Positions 1 to 12,586 of a DNA stretch of 64,000 nt are shown piece after piece. Position 1 is the stretch's first letter. Each line of letters starts with the position of its first letter. The notes under the pieces are model-generated. The model had not been told where the DNA came from. It saw only the letters and a list, made by a program, of their open reading frames with translations, and searched no databases. The stretch comes from Circinella umbellata (Eukaryota; Mucoromycota; Mucoromycetes; Mucorales; Lichtheimiaceae). A program made the position numbers and the translations under genes. Location: assembly GCA_025093555.1 (NCBI GenBank), contig JAIWNF010000011.1, forward strand, positions 186,001 through 250,000, given 5' to 3'.

Positions 1-1165
1 AAGTTTTCCACAACATTGTTGGTATTCAAGATCCCTTTCAGTTTCCTCATCTACGTCTTTCAGATGATACAAATCGGGTGCTGAAGAAGAATGCCGTCGA
101 TTACCAATGAACGTATCTGAATCAGGAATACCGCGTACTTGATCTATAGATTTTAGTGCCTAATAGTTATATATATATATATAAGATCGTGTTTAGCTTT
201 ACAGATATATACAAAAGAACCTAATTTTTTTTAATTAATACCTGACAGAGTGCACTTATATCACTATGAATAGAGTGCTTATCATCTACAAGATCTAATT
301 TATTACCAATAGGAAAATCATCCGTACTATTTCTAGCGACAGATGACCGATCAGTGGAAACGGAATTTAGTGAAAGATCAGGACTATTCCGTGGATGGTT
401 TTCTACACACGATGGTGGTATTAATTCGGGTGACGATGATGCTGATAATGTATTGTCGGTAGTTGTATGATGGATATCCAGTAATTTTTTATTTCTCTTC
501 TTTTTATTTTTGCTCTTGTCTTTTTTGGTAGTGCTGCTGACAGTCTCACTGTCCCCTTCATCACTATTGCTATAAATGCTGCTGAATGCCGACTTCAGTG
601 ATGAAATACCACTCATTTTTTTATGAAACTGGTGACGTTGTTGACCCTGTTGTTCTTGTTGTTGAGGAAGTATACTAGCAGCAATATTATTACTTACACT
701 AGATATACCATTGAACGTTAATGAAAGCTTTCGACGACGATCCTTTCTTTTAGCCGATCCAAAGAAAGGTAAAGCACTGGTTGATTGAGAAATTCGAATT
801 GTACTTTGGTCCTGTACATGAGGGCTCGCCGAGTCTGTACACAGTTTAATTGATCCTTCACTTAAGCTCCTCAGAGCCGGAGAATCATCTGTTGAAGTAT
901 TGGGTTGCGATATGTGAAACTCTGGTAATCGTTGTTTCTCTTGTAGTAATGAGTATCGTTTATTATCATTGTCAATATCGACAATATTGTTGGTGCTGTT
1001 ATTGTCTGTGGTTGTTAATGGACTAGAAGCAGGAGTGGTACGGTAAGAAGAAGATTCTCCTAGACTAGGGGATGGAGTATCAGATTGTTGCTTGATATTG
1101 TGGCTATTATTAAAGTACTTATCATGTTTTATGTGAGAATTATCAATACTAAAAGCTTTGCCCAT
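1..1165 (-). CDS. Unidentified Ser/Thr/Asn-rich protein, 3' end outside window
   Basis: The start codon is at 1165 on the minus strand. Exon 1 (1165-242, 308 codons) ends at a CAG followed by a GTATTA donor. An 82-nt intron (160-241) ends in TTAG, and the frame continues in phase 0 from 159 through the window edge, so the gene is cut off. The protein is low in complexity: rich in Ser, Asn and Gln, with a Lys-rich patch near residues 215-230 (KKDKSKNKKKRNKK) that could be a nuclear signal. In exon 2 the peptide RRHSSSAPDL looks like a basophilic-kinase or 14-3-3-type site; this is a motif resemblance only. No folded domain is visible. It lies 224 bp head-to-head with the bZIP gene. I do not recognise the family. 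Confidence 0.7.
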
Positions 1166-1389
1166 AAGGTTATAATAGTGTAAAATAACTGTTTGTTAAA
1201 AAAGAAGTGTTTTATCTGAAAAAATGCATAAAAATTAAATTCCAATTTTGAAGGGTTTCATGTGACACAAATTTTTAAATTTCAATTCCCGGAAATCGAA
1301 AAAAAAAGCATTTCAAATCTATTGGAGCTGCCAACAAACTTGATGTTTAAAAGCGTTGGTTTTTCTTCTTTTCCGATTTTTTCGTTATT
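1166..1389. promoter_or_regulatory. Shared upstream region of two divergent genes
   Basis: These 224 bp separate the start codons of the minus-strand unidentified gene and the plus-strand bZIP gene, so both promoters must lie here or overlap the genes. The stretch is A/T-rich with several poly-A and poly-T runs. No clear TATA box or CRE palindrome was seen. Confidence 0.5.
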
Positions 1390-2280
1390 ATGAATCATTT
1401 TTTAGATGAGACGGAACATCATAGGAAATATAATCATCATGATGTAAATCAAGGTTTCCCTTTACTTGAAGCTCACCATGTTCTATCCTGCGATAATAAT
1501 AATAATAATAACAATAAAAATAGCCAGCCAGCTTCCACAGTCTCATCATTAGCATCATCTGGAGTAAAGGAACAAGCATCAACGGAGATAACAGCTACAA
1601 TCCCAAACTTAAGTAATATGCCACTTACGGAACAAGTTGAAATGAAAACTGACAGTCAGAATGATATTAATGATATCCATGGAACGACGAATAATAATAA
1701 TACCAATAATAACGCCTTGAGTGAAAATGGCGATCGACGATTGCGCATGCTAGAAAAGAATCGCCGTGCAGGTAAATAGATATATTAAACTAAAATAAAG
1801 CTTATAGTTTTAAGTAAATAAATTAAAGAAAAAAATCGTCGTTAATATTCATGCAAGAATTCATATCATACTTAAAAATAGCTGCACGATGTCGTCAACG
1901 AAAAAAAATATGGGTAGAAGAATTAACACAACAACATCAAGAAGCAAAGCGACGTAGTGATGAATTACAAGGCATAATTCTAAATCTTAAGGAAGAAGTG
2001 TATTCTTTGAAGAGTCAAATTTTGGCACATGAAGGGTAAGCTGTTAAAAGTAATGACAAAGAAACATCAAACTAATTATTTTCTTTCTGCTCGAACTTAT
2101 TAATATAGTTGCAATTGCCATGCTGTCAAAGATTATATTAAAATATTTCTGATGAATGAGGTAGTACAAAAGTCAAAATTTAATGCACCATCATCGCAGC
2201 AAGGAGCAACAGGTCCAGCAGCAAAAATTACAACAGTTATATCCTCGGTGGAACGAAATAATTTGCGTACTAGTATCTAG
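1390..2280 (+). CDS. bZIP transcription factor, Atf1/ATF-CREB type
   Basis: Three exons (1390-1771, 1882-2035, 2109-2280) give 235 aa. The introns start GTAAAT and GTAAGC and end in AG, and the frame is kept at both junctions. The N-terminal ~115 residues are Asn/His/Gln-rich and disordered. The basic region spans the first junction: EKNRRAAARCRQRKK, with the N-x7-R spacing of bZIP DNA-binding regions. A leucine-zipper coiled coil follows. The segment after it, VYSLKSQILAHEGCNC, closely resembles the corresponding part of fission yeast Atf1, a stress MAPK target. Expected role: nuclear, binding CRE-like TGACGTCA sites as a dimer. The protein is much shorter than Atf1 (566 aa) and shows no obvious N-terminal regulatory domains, so upstream kinase control is uncertain. 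Confidence 0.88.
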
Positions 2281-4651
2281 AAGCAGATAGAAAAGGAAAA
2301 AAAATAACGAAATATGCCCTATCCCTCCTAGTTCTGCTGGAATGTTCATTTAACTGCGACTCTTCTAGTCTATTTGAATCTTAACCACAAGAGACGTTTT
2401 TAATGCCAGATCATCTTTATTTTCATGAATATTTTTTTCTTATCAAAACCGCCATCATGAAACCATCTAAACCACTTTTTTTTTTACCACCCACAATGAA
2501 AGACATAGTTCTGGAATAAAAAACAAAACAAATCAAACTTCGTATGCTTAGGAAGTTTTTGTGATTTTTTTATAATAAACTGTTTTTCTTGTATGGAGCA
2601 CCTGCCTCATTGGTATATGATTCATTATATACAAAGGTAAATTGGTGAAATACGTACACTAGATAAATCAGAGTAAGATAAATGAAAGTTGTTATTACTA
2701 CGTACGTAATATCATTTTTTAGAGAGAAAATTTAATCTTATTGATGTATGCTTGATCTGTAAGCAAAAGGTTGTTAGAAAAAATGCCAACTTTGTACTAT
2801 ATTATAATTTCATTAGGTATGAGAATAGTACAATACATTTGAATAATAACTACGAAGGACAAAACTGGAAAGGAAAATGCTAATAGAACTTTTATCAACA
2901 TTTCGGAAGTGGTGGGATGTGTTGGCTTTTTTGTTTAGAAGCTCTAATTAAACTACTAATATTTTATTTGAGTCTAATATATCATTACAAGTAATTCATT
3001 GATGGAATCATAAAAGGACATGTAAAAACCTATAATGAAATAAAAAAGATGAAAACAGGGCTAAGAGTTCTAGTAAAATCAATCAAATGTCTCTCCACTT
3101 GAACTGAAATTACTGCTGCATTGAGATTGTTACGTAGTGTAAGGATCTTTTTGATGTTTTATTCCTTCTTTCGGGCTCCACTTACAAATATTCAATTAAG
3201 GATTACAGGTTTTCTAATTTGGTAATCGAACACTTGTTACTTGTCACTTGTTTGCTTGATCTAATGGAATATGAAGAAGAAATATATCTATGAGTAATAA
3301 ATACTCTTTCGACGTTTCCATAATGTATCAGTCGATAAATATGCCAACAAAAATGTTGACAGTTAGATTGTGGAAAAGTAAATATAAAAACGATTTATAT
3401 ATAAATGTCTTCTAAATTTGCTCCAATAAGTCCTTTATTAATTTTGTGTAAATAATGAAGAATTTTATATACTACTTGGTACGAATATATTAAATTCCAT
3501 TACCAAACAATTGGAAAAAAAGTTTGTACCAAGAAAAAATACAAACAAGGTCATGCATATGATATTCATGATAGATACTTAATTTATCGATAGGTTTGGA
3601 ACACAGGTTCATTGCTTGTTCAACTGCATTATTTAGATAGGATATTTAAGTTGATAAATTGCAAGTAACAGCTGCATATTACAAATGATAAATGGTTTAT
3701 AGAAAAAACAGCAACTGCTAAATTACATCGTATTATCTACCCTCAAAGCTTCCCATATATATATTTATTCAAAACCCCATCAATTAACTAATGTAAGCTT
3801 TTCAACAATAATAAGATAAAATGCTTAACTTCTTTGGCGCTAAAATCATATCATTCAGAAATGTAACACTAATCAAAGAGCTATAATGTATACAATACAT
3901 AGTAAGTATTTATATAGTAATCTTACAAACATGCATCAACAGTAAATATAGCTTCACTTACAATACGTTGGGTTAATGTACATCAACATAAAAAAAAACT
4001 TTCGTTTAAATCTATTTCCGGCTCTGTTATACATTATTAGATGCAATTGTATAAATTATCCATTAAATTTTTACTTGTCGAGTTTTGGGAAAGATAGCTA
4101 ATGTTGGGTGGACTAGTAAAAGATGATTCTGCGCTTCATAAAAAAATTGGGCGCTGTGCAGTGATCATTTTCGACACCTCAGTAGCTTCTGCTTCTGGCT
4201 TCTTGTGTACCAGTATTGGTTTGTCGCTATAGTGCTGTCCATTATTATTTATATTTTTCTTTCCATATTACGTAGCTTGATCTACTAGATAAATACTAAG
4301 TATGTAACCCGAAATTATGTTATGACAATAATAGTCACTGCGCGTATAATGCAGAAATCTCGGTATCTATGGCGGACGCCAATATACATAATTTTTATTA
4401 TGGGATGTTTTTAAGAAAGCAATGTTTTTTTTCTTTATAAATAATAATGACAGTAAAGTAATAATAGTAACAATTTGAAATGTGTATTATTTTAAAATTT
4501 GTAGATAATAAAAATAGGAGTGGGCGCAATAACAGAGAAAGTGAAAAGCGGACAACGCTTTAATAGAGAGAGAAAGAGAGAGAGAGAAAGAGAAATGAAA
4601 AAAATTAATAATATTATCAATAATAAAAGAAGGTTTTTTTTTGTAGCTATT
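2281..4651. other. Intergenic, no gene seen (2.4 kb)
   Basis: AT-rich DNA between the convergent ends of the bZIP and F-BAR genes. It holds the 3' UTRs, a purine run of AGAGAGAAAG type at about 4565-4600 downstream of the F-BAR stop, and many short poly-A/T runs. No open frame with coding character, tRNA or snRNA signature was found. Confidence 0.6.
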
Positions 4652-6691
4652 TTACATATTGACTTGCTCCATGTAGTTGCCTGGTACCAAGCCACGTTGT
4701 CGTCGTCGAGGATCCATCAATTCAGCAACCCACCAATTATCCATTTGTTTATGGATAACTGCAAATACATCGCCTGCGTAGAAACTCATTTCTGTATTCA
4801 CCTTTGCATCATATTGCCAAAGTGCTTGTACATATTCAATAATAGGTGTACCGTCCTCTAATAGTTGCCCTTGCCCTGCTTGTTGTGGATCTGGTTGTTG
4901 TGATTGTTGTGATGGAGGTGGATATGCCATACTCATAGGTCGATTATTGCCTATTGCACTTGAAGGTCGTGCTGCTATTGGTGTAATTGCGGTGCTCATG
5001 GGTCGAATAGGTGCGCTTCCATAACTTGGTTCTTCTAAGATGGGTGCTGAAGCAGACGCTGTTGCTGCAACACTACCACTAGCAGAAGGAACTGTCGAGG
5101 TTACAGTATCTTCATAAATTGGATCTTCAGCTTGTTTATGGTGCTTCTTTTCCTTTTTAAAAACATTCATTGAGAATCGTTTTGATTTCTTGTTTTCAGT
5201 ACTCATGGATACTGAGGGTTGCAAATATGCTTTGTTATGATTCGATTTGTCAGAGTTGGGTCGTAATCCATTATTAGGGCTGTTTCCATCATTTGCTGGT
5301 TTCAATACACCCTTCATGAATGAGCTGATATTGTTCTTCTTCCCAACACTACTATTATAGGCAGGACTAGGTTCCGCTCCTGTATCTCGACCAATTCCAA
5401 CGTCGTCTTCATAGGCTGCATTCGCATTCGCGGCGATAGTAGGATCTGCTGGTATAGGTCGTTCTGAATGATGGTATCGATCAACAGAACTAAATCGTCG
5501 ATTGGGTGAACTGTTGATAGGTGATTGCCACGAAGATGTTTGATGTGCGTGTGCTCTACCAGCTGCAATGATTTGTTGAGCAGCTGCTTGTGTTCCTTGA
5601 TAACTAGTGTTGTTATTGTTGTTTGCTACTTGAACAGGAGGTTGAGAAGTAGGTTTTTGTTGGGTCTTGTTGGGTATCTCAATTTTAAATGGTGCATTTG
5701 GACGATGAAATTTATTTCCAGTAGATGTTGATGCTGCTGGTTGTTGTTCAGTAGTCGTTTGATCTACTGAAACAGGTATACCCGGTGTAGGTGATTGTGA
5801 TGAAAACATACTCATACGTGCGTTTTGTGCACGAACAGGAAGTTGTTGAGGTCGTCTAATAGATGAAATAACCCATTTTTCGGCCTTGGGTGGTGGAAGT
5901 GGATAGTCTTTTTCGGATCCATCTTCTTCAATAGTAGCAACACCATCATTTTTCGCAGGTGTCGAATCAGTTGAAGTAGTTACAATAGCAGGAGGTGTTG
6001 TTGTTTGTTGTTGCTGTCGTTGTTGTTCGGTTGTAGATGCAGCATTATTATCAGCATGAGTCCCTAATGTAGCAGTAACAGCAATAGCGCCTGAAGCAGC
6101 AGCAGCAGCAACTGCTGCTGCAGGTATTTCTTTATCTTTTGATTGTTCCTCCTCTTTGATATTCAGATCACTACCAGAATCGACTCGCGCAATTGTGGGA
6201 TCATTATTATCATTCTTGAAAGCTGGATTAGGCATTGGCTTGAATCGAACTTCGGATCCCTTTGATGCAATTGAAGCAGCACTATTTTGATCTTCAACAG
6301 GAGATAATGCAGATGCTACAGCAGTTGCTGGAAGAGAAGATGAAGTATCATTTTTCTGTTGTTCTTGATCTTTTACTGGTTCTGTAGTTTGTGTGTCCAC
6401 TTGGGGTGGAGTTGCTGGCGCTACAGGTTCATCAGGTGATACCGATCCGGATGCTTCGTTTGCATTAGTGGCGGTTGCTCCTGTTGCCAATGTCTCTTCT
6501 GGTTGTTTCTCGAGTACAGGTGTGTCTTGTTGTGTAATAGTTTCTGGTTTTTTATCCTCCTGTTCCATAGTTGCTTCAGCTGCTGGTGTTACGATCGATC
6601 GTTTATTTTCTTTATCAGATGGTTTTTTGTCTATAGTTAGCATGTCTTCTACTTGTTGAATAGCTGCTACGACTGCATCTTGATTTTCTGG

Positions 6692-6732
<41 letters not shown>

Positions 6733-8650
6733 GATCATCTTTGGGAATATCTTTATGGTCAGTATGATCATCTGATTTTATTTGAGACGCTTCAAGCGAT
6801 TTTCGTTTTACGCTGAGATCCTGTAATTCTTGGTCAACAGTTTGAAGTGGTTCTTGATTGACATTATTTTCAAGCATGGGTGGAAGAGCTTTTGCAGTAG
6901 CTGTTGTTGCTGCGGTAGAATGTAAATCTTGATGAACAGATGATGCAGGAGTAATCTGTTCATTTTGAATATCCATACTTGTGAAAGGTTCAAATCGAAG
7001 AGGTGCTTTTTTTTAGATAAAAGAAAAAGTTAGTGTCTCTCTTCAGTATAAAAAGCATTATATATACACGTTCATACAGATGAAAAATATATCTTATTTA
7101 TCTTACCTGGTATTTCTCTTCCTGTACCATATCTGGAAATGAATTCTTGAATATCACTTTGTACATCGGTAAGTTCCAAAGTTGTACGAATACGCTCACA
7201 ACACTAATAAATTATTTTGAACAAACATTTAATATATGCATCAAAACACTATCTTTCTTCCATATTAATCCTGCATCATACCTGGTCATCAACTAAATAA
7301 ACACTTGACATCATGCTCGAAAATCTATATATTACATAATCATGATCGTTTAATTTTGTTGTCATGGATATCAGATATCTTTAATAAATAATGAGATGAT
7401 TTTACTTACGAACGCAGACTACCATGAACATAATGTATACGTTTTTCTTCCATTCCCTGAAAGGTATCACAAGTAGTTTTCCAACTATTAATCCAATCAT
7501 TCGTTACAGATTCTAATACTTCAATCGCACGTTTGTATTCCTGTTCTGCCGCATTCACCATTCTCTTGCCTTCTTCGATCTCTTCTTTGACCTATATGAA
7601 CATTGTTAATTTAGCTTTCTAAACTTGTCCCATAAAACCCTCATATATATGTGTTACCTGTTGGACTTCATCATCTTCCATTTCTGAACCTCGCTCACGT
7701 AAATATTTTTCCATACCAGCAACCTTAGTACATTCCGCAGTATAAAATTCCTTTGCCTAAATAATTAATTACCATGATTAATGATGAGTTTACAAATATA
7801 TAAATTAAGAAACCAAGTGTACCTTGATTGCATTGGTATGATGCATATTTTTAAGTTGTCTTGCATTTTCTATTTGTTGATGATGCTACAGAAAATCAAG
7901 TTTAGTATAAATACACATACTATTACTGGCTTCTTATATCAACAACATTTAGCACAACATACCAATCTCCTCATATCACGTTGTTCTTTGACAAATCCAT
8001 CCAGTGGCGTTTCTAAATGATGTTTTAATTGCTGAGCCAAATCCAAATGTGCCCGAGCTGTAGTTTCAAGGGCACTTGGAATATGGGATAGTGATTCCGA
8101 AAGTGTGCCTTCTTCTGATTGTCCAACAATGAGTTGTGAAAGTTTCAAAAGTCGTTCGCCATAATCCTCTTCTATTTGTGATCTAAATAATAAAGAAAAA
8201 ATGTGGTCTCAGCGTTGCTTATTCTTCTTTATAAAGAATACATTCCACTTCCCCCCCCCAAAGAAAAGGAAAGAGAATAAAATTGTGTACAAAGAATAAT
8301 AGAAGTCAAAAGAAAGAGAGTATGTGACCAAGAGGGGCAGGGAAGCGATAGTCTCTGTGTGTGTTTGGATAAAGTGAAGTCCTCGAAAAAAAAAAAAAAG
8401 AACAAAATAAAAAGGTACCTAATTTCATATAGTTTTTTAATTTCTTCACAAGTTTGTTTCGAATTCCGTAATTTATCTAATATAACTTCGACACCACGAT
8501 CATCGCCATCCTATTTTATTATCGAGATTAAGAAAGAAAGAAAAGGTCAATACAAGAAGTATAAGAGACAAATAAAAATAATAAAAGTACCCAAAATGAA
8601 TCAGCGAAACGCAGCCTCGATGTCGGCTGTGGAGTAACAATAGTTGCCAT
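4652..8650 (-). CDS. F-BAR and SH3 domain protein, Cdc15/Imp2/Hof1 (PCH) family
   Basis: Nine exons (8650-8591, 8510-8419, 8182-7963, 7885-7823, 7756-7658, 7591-7410, 7324-7282, 7203-7107, 7005-4652) join in frame to 1,069 aa. Residues ~10-275 form the membrane-bending F-BAR domain: it opens RFADSFWDGDDRGVEVI, continues KQTCEEIKKLYE and IEEDYGERLLKLSQ, and ends at the conserved PAPLRFEPF. A ~730-residue disordered linker follows, rich in Gln, Ala, Pro and Thr, with a run of about 15 Gln near 6692-6733. The C-terminal ~60 residues are an SH3 domain (ALWQYDAK, NWWVAELMD, RGLVPGNYME). This layout matches the cytokinetic scaffolds that link the plasma membrane to the actomyosin ring and septum machinery. 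The ATG at 6976 is internal: the last exon continues the F-BAR frame from 7005. Intron 2 (236 nt) is the longest. Confidence 0.92.
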
Positions 8651-9215
8651 TTATATAACTAGGTATAATATTGTTACTAATGATAATAAGAAAAGAGACA
8701 AAATCCACTTTTTATATTACACTTCGTTCAAAGAAAAAAAATAAAAGAGAGAGAGAGAAGAATAGTATCAATTTATTGACACAGCAAGTGCAAAAAAAGA
8801 ATAATTAGAGAAGCAATAATCTAAAAATAGAAATTAAAAGATCTTGGTAGTGCAAAAAAAAAAGACTGAAATAAATATATAGTTTACACGTTTTTCTTTT
8901 TTTTTTCATGTCATGTTTTACCAATAATCATATAATATAATCAAATATTGGCTTATTATAAAAAATACTATATTAATATTTATTTAAATTATTATTTTAG
9001 GCTAACAGCAGCACCCAACAAAAAGTTATATAAAAAGTAGAGAAAAATTGTGTATTTATATTTATTTTTTATGTGTGCGGATTTGTTTGAGATATAAAAA
9101 AAAACAACCCGAAAGAAGAAAAAGAAAAATATTATGTTTTTTTTGAGGATTTTCCTTTTTTTTTTTGCGTACGTCGAATTATCCATCCTTTCCAATCTTT
9201 TTTTTTTTACATATT
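8651..9215. other. Intergenic between tandem minus-strand genes
   Basis: 565 bp holding the promoter of the F-BAR gene and the 3' UTR of the ALYREF gene. It is AT-rich with poly-A/T and AGAGAG runs. No open frame with coding character was seen. Confidence 0.6.
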
Positions 9216-10807
9216 TTAAGCATCTTCGTTCTACAAGAAAATGAAAGAAAATTAACAATCAAACAATAATGGTAATAATAAAAACCACTTGTCAATCTTT
9301 TTTTATATAAAAAAAAAAGACTTACAGGTGTAGCCATGTAACTATCCATATCAGCATCAAGATCTGCTTCTGAAGGACGAGGTCGGTTGTTTTGACGACG
9401 GTTACCACCACGACCACCACGACTGCCTTTGTTTCCTCCACGGTTACCACCGCTACCACGCATGGGTCGTCGCATTTGTCCTCCTCCTGATGAATGTTGT
9501 TGTGGTGCAGCAACGGTTTGGGCTGCAAAGCTTATACGCATGGGGCGACCTATTTTTTTTTTTTTACAGAAAAGAAGAAACACAGTTATTAGTATTATTA
9601 GCCCCCCTTTAACAAATATTGTATAACACCCGAATTCTAATAAAAGATAAATAAAAAAGCTTACCATCCAATTCAACATTGTTATAGGATGTCAAAGCAC
9701 GTTCAGCATCATTTGGGTTGCTGAATACAATATCAGCTACACCAGCCGAACCACCGCTGGGTGCCAAGTGCAAAAAGGCGCGTTTGAGTTGACCCATTTG
9801 ACCAAAGAGTTCCTATATGAATTGGTAACATGAATTTTCAATAATAAAAATTAATCGCTTCTCTCCTTTTTTTTTGGTTCTTTGTTGCTGCCCTCCCCTT
9901 TTATTTTTATATTTATCCACCAAATTAATCAATTTAATTATACTTACATAAAGATCATTTTCAGTAACATTATAGTGTAAGTTTGATACTACCAAGTTGT
10001 TACGCGAAGTTCTAGGTTGTTGATAATTATTGCTGGATTGTTGATTATTGCCGGAACGGGTAGATGGTCTGGAGCCATAGGGTTGACGCTTTGTATTGAA
10101 AGAGTAAAAAAAAAATAAAAGAGTGATATATAAGAAGGGTGAAAACAATAAAGTGTCAAAAAAAAAAAAGGGAAGTATGACAAATAAATAATAGAAAAAA
10201 AAAAAAACAACACAACGCCCTTTTCCCCTTTATAACAAAAGCCTCATTTTGACACGTTTCTCTACTTTTCAATCCATTACAATACATGGAAACATCATGT
10301 ATAGAAAAATATAAAGGAACAGAAATAATAAAAAAAAAGGGAAAGAAAAAAAAAAGGGAAGAAAATAAACAATTAGGCCACGTAAAAATGTTGATATCAC
10401 CATCTGTTTTTTCTTTTTCTTTTCTCTCTACTTCTTTTTTTTTTCCTTTTGTTGGCAAATCTGTTGATATTTTCTCTCTTTTTTTTTAGAAAGAAAAAAA
10501 TAAAACAATACTGTCATTTCTGAATGTGTATATAATATAATATATACACAAGTATAGATGCGAAGTTGTATATGCAAAAAAAGAAAGAAAAAAAATGTGA
10601 TTGGCGGGTACCAAGGTTGTAATGCGCTGTGTTGTGTGTGTATTAACCCCAACATACCGAATAGTTGTTTCCAGATCGAAAACTGCCACCACGATTAGAC
10701 TTGTTTATACCACCACGGTTTCCACCACGATTATTTGTTCGACGTTTATCTGATCGGTTTTGTGTGATGACGTCGTCAAGTGCCATATCAAGAGCATTGG
10801 AAGCCAT
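9216..10807 (-). CDS. YRA1: mRNA export adaptor Yra1/ALYREF (REF family)
   Basis: Five exons (10807-10658, 10088-9948, 9812-9665, 9549-9326, 9230-9216) give 225 aa. The N-terminus MALDDVITQNR is the conserved UAP56-binding box of REF proteins. An RGG-rich stretch follows, then one RRM (about residues 82-156: NLVVSNLHYNVTENDLY, ELFGQMG, GVADIVFSN), then RPMRISFA and a second Arg/Gly-rich tail. The last exon is only 15 nt and gives NEDA, completing the acidic C-terminal box. REF proteins bridge the TREX complex, spliced mRNA and the export receptor in the nucleus. Intron 1 is 569 nt (10089-10657), several times longer than most introns here. In budding yeast the single long YRA1 intron mediates autoregulation, so a similar role here is possible but inferred. 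Confidence 0.93.
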
Positions 10808-11294
10808 TTTATTTCTGATTTGATTAGAGGGTAAAAAGGAAAAAAAAAAGGTTATATAAAGGAAAAAGTTATCGGGGAAGAAAAGAGAAGGAAGAAATAG
10901 TGAGAAGACCCTAAATCACAGTTGTATGTATTTTTAAAATATAAAAAAAATTATCCAATCAATAACTGAGTCTGGGTTAAAAACTCATTGGGGGCCATAG
11001 GGAAGTTATGACTTAACATGGACAATGTTCTTAGATTAGCTATCTGCTTTGCACAACAAAATCTAATTCTATACAAAAATATAAAAAAAAAATGTAATAG
11101 AGAATACCTATTATTATTTATTTTATATTATTGAAAGATTTTTACATCAATTTTTATTTCGTGGGATAGGTATAAAGATGCTATGTTCTTGTGAGTTTAA
11201 TATACATTCTAAAAGTAGACATTAAAGGCTATAAACTTTCTTGAGGGAAATTGGATAAAAAAATATTATTTTGTAAGTACTAATATGCTAATGG
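10808..11294. other. Intergenic between ALYREF and PPxY-protein genes
   Basis: 487 bp, holding the ALYREF promoter and the 3' UTR of the next minus-strand gene. No coding signal was seen. Confidence 0.55.
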
Positions 11295-11776
11295 CTAAGT
11301 TGCTCCTGTAGCTACTGCCTCAGTTGGATCCAATGTGGTGGTAGTTTCTGATGATGAGTTGTTACTTCTACATTGATTTTGATAATAAACAGGCGGAGCA
11401 GGACCAATTATATCACTTCCATAAGGAGGTGGTGGCGGATCCATTTGTATAGTTGCATAAGCATTACTTCGAGCTCTGGTGTCTGTATTATTGGTGTTAT
11501 TATTACTATTATTTCTTCTTCTTTCTTGTTCACGTGCATCGTTTACTTCATAAGAGAAAACTACTCAAAACCATTGAAAAGAAGTTAATCACCAGCTGAC
11601 TGTGTACTAGTATCTCTTCCTTAGCATTAATAGACAATTTATAATAAACATTTACCAACTAGTTGTGTTTCTTTCTTTTTCGCTCTTCTTATAAAGTACC
11701 GTACCACAGAGATAGCCAAAGTAAATACGCCTACAACAATAACAATAATATATATAACCGTAAACCTTAGGTCCAT
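11295..11776 (-). CDS. Small single-pass membrane protein with two PPxY motifs
   Basis: Two exons (11776-11656, 11545-11295) with a GTAAAT donor and a 110-nt intron give 123 aa. Residues ~6-28 form a hydrophobic helix (VIYIIVIVVGVFTLAISVV) followed by basic residues (RYFIRRAKKK), which predicts an N-out/C-in anchor. The soluble tail is Asn-rich and carries MDPPPPPYGSD and PAPPVYY, that is two PPxY motifs. PPxY motifs bind WW domains of Nedd4/Rsp5 ubiquitin ligases. Small single-span proteins with tandem PPxY motifs often act as membrane adaptors that recruit the ligase to transporters or endosomal cargo. That role is inferred from architecture; there is no family-wide match I can name. The Mutator-like element begins about 280 bp upstream of the start codon. 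Confidence 0.75.
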
Positions 11777-12060
11777 TATGGTAAATATCTTGTAGATGTT
11801 GGTTGAATATGTACAATAAGTATTTTGATATAAGTGAACGTGTTATAGGAAGAATAATATTATAATAAGGGAAAAGCCAAACAAAAGCGAGCTGCTTATA
11901 TATTCTAGGTAGCCCACTTTTTGTACCACTTAAAAAGGACTTGTAAATATTACAATTATCAGTGCTGAGCGCTCTGAATTACAAGGAAATGAAACTTTGT
12001 GTATATATAAAAATCTCAACTCTATCTTTTGCTGAGCAATACAAAGAACACCCCCTAGCC

Positions 12061-12079
12061 CCTTCTCGATTTTACCGAA
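12061..12079 (+). repeat. Left terminal inverted repeat of the MULE
   Basis: CCTTCTCGATTTTACCGAA, identical over 19 bp to the reverse complement of 15695-15713. It is flanked outward by CTAGCC, which is also mirrored on the right side. Confidence 0.82.
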
Positions 12080-12586
12080 AATTTGAGTCTCAGAAACAGG
12101 AAATATGTTTTTCCGTTTAAAATTCCGATAATGGTAATAGTAATAATGAAAAAAAAAAATTGACGAAAAAAAATTGACAATAAAAAAGTGATAATAGAAA
12201 ATGATAATAAAAAATAATAATAAAAAAAAGTGATACGTAATAATAATAATAATAATAAAAGTAATGATAATGGATGATGGTAAAAATTAATAATTTAGAG
12301 TTAATCTTGAAATACATGGATCCTTGATGAAACATGTAATATTTGTAGAATAAAAAGACCATGCATCAAAACATTATAAATACAGACTTGAATATGATTA
12401 ATTAATAATGACTATCATTTTATTTACTTTTATATAAGTTTATGGATTCTCATAAAAGACCATATTTCTATTATCTATTTCACCTTACCTTGTTTGATTA
12501 TATTTACCACTTGTTGAACAAAAGTAGTGGATGAGTAAATGAAATAGGAATCTAAACATATGAAAAAAAATGGGTAGAAATGTAGT

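Noticed and set aside
4652..6976. Stand-alone 774-aa SH3 protein starting at the ATG at 6976
   Set aside because: The frame continues upstream to an acceptor at 7005 and joins eight exons encoding a complete F-BAR domain, so this ATG is internal.
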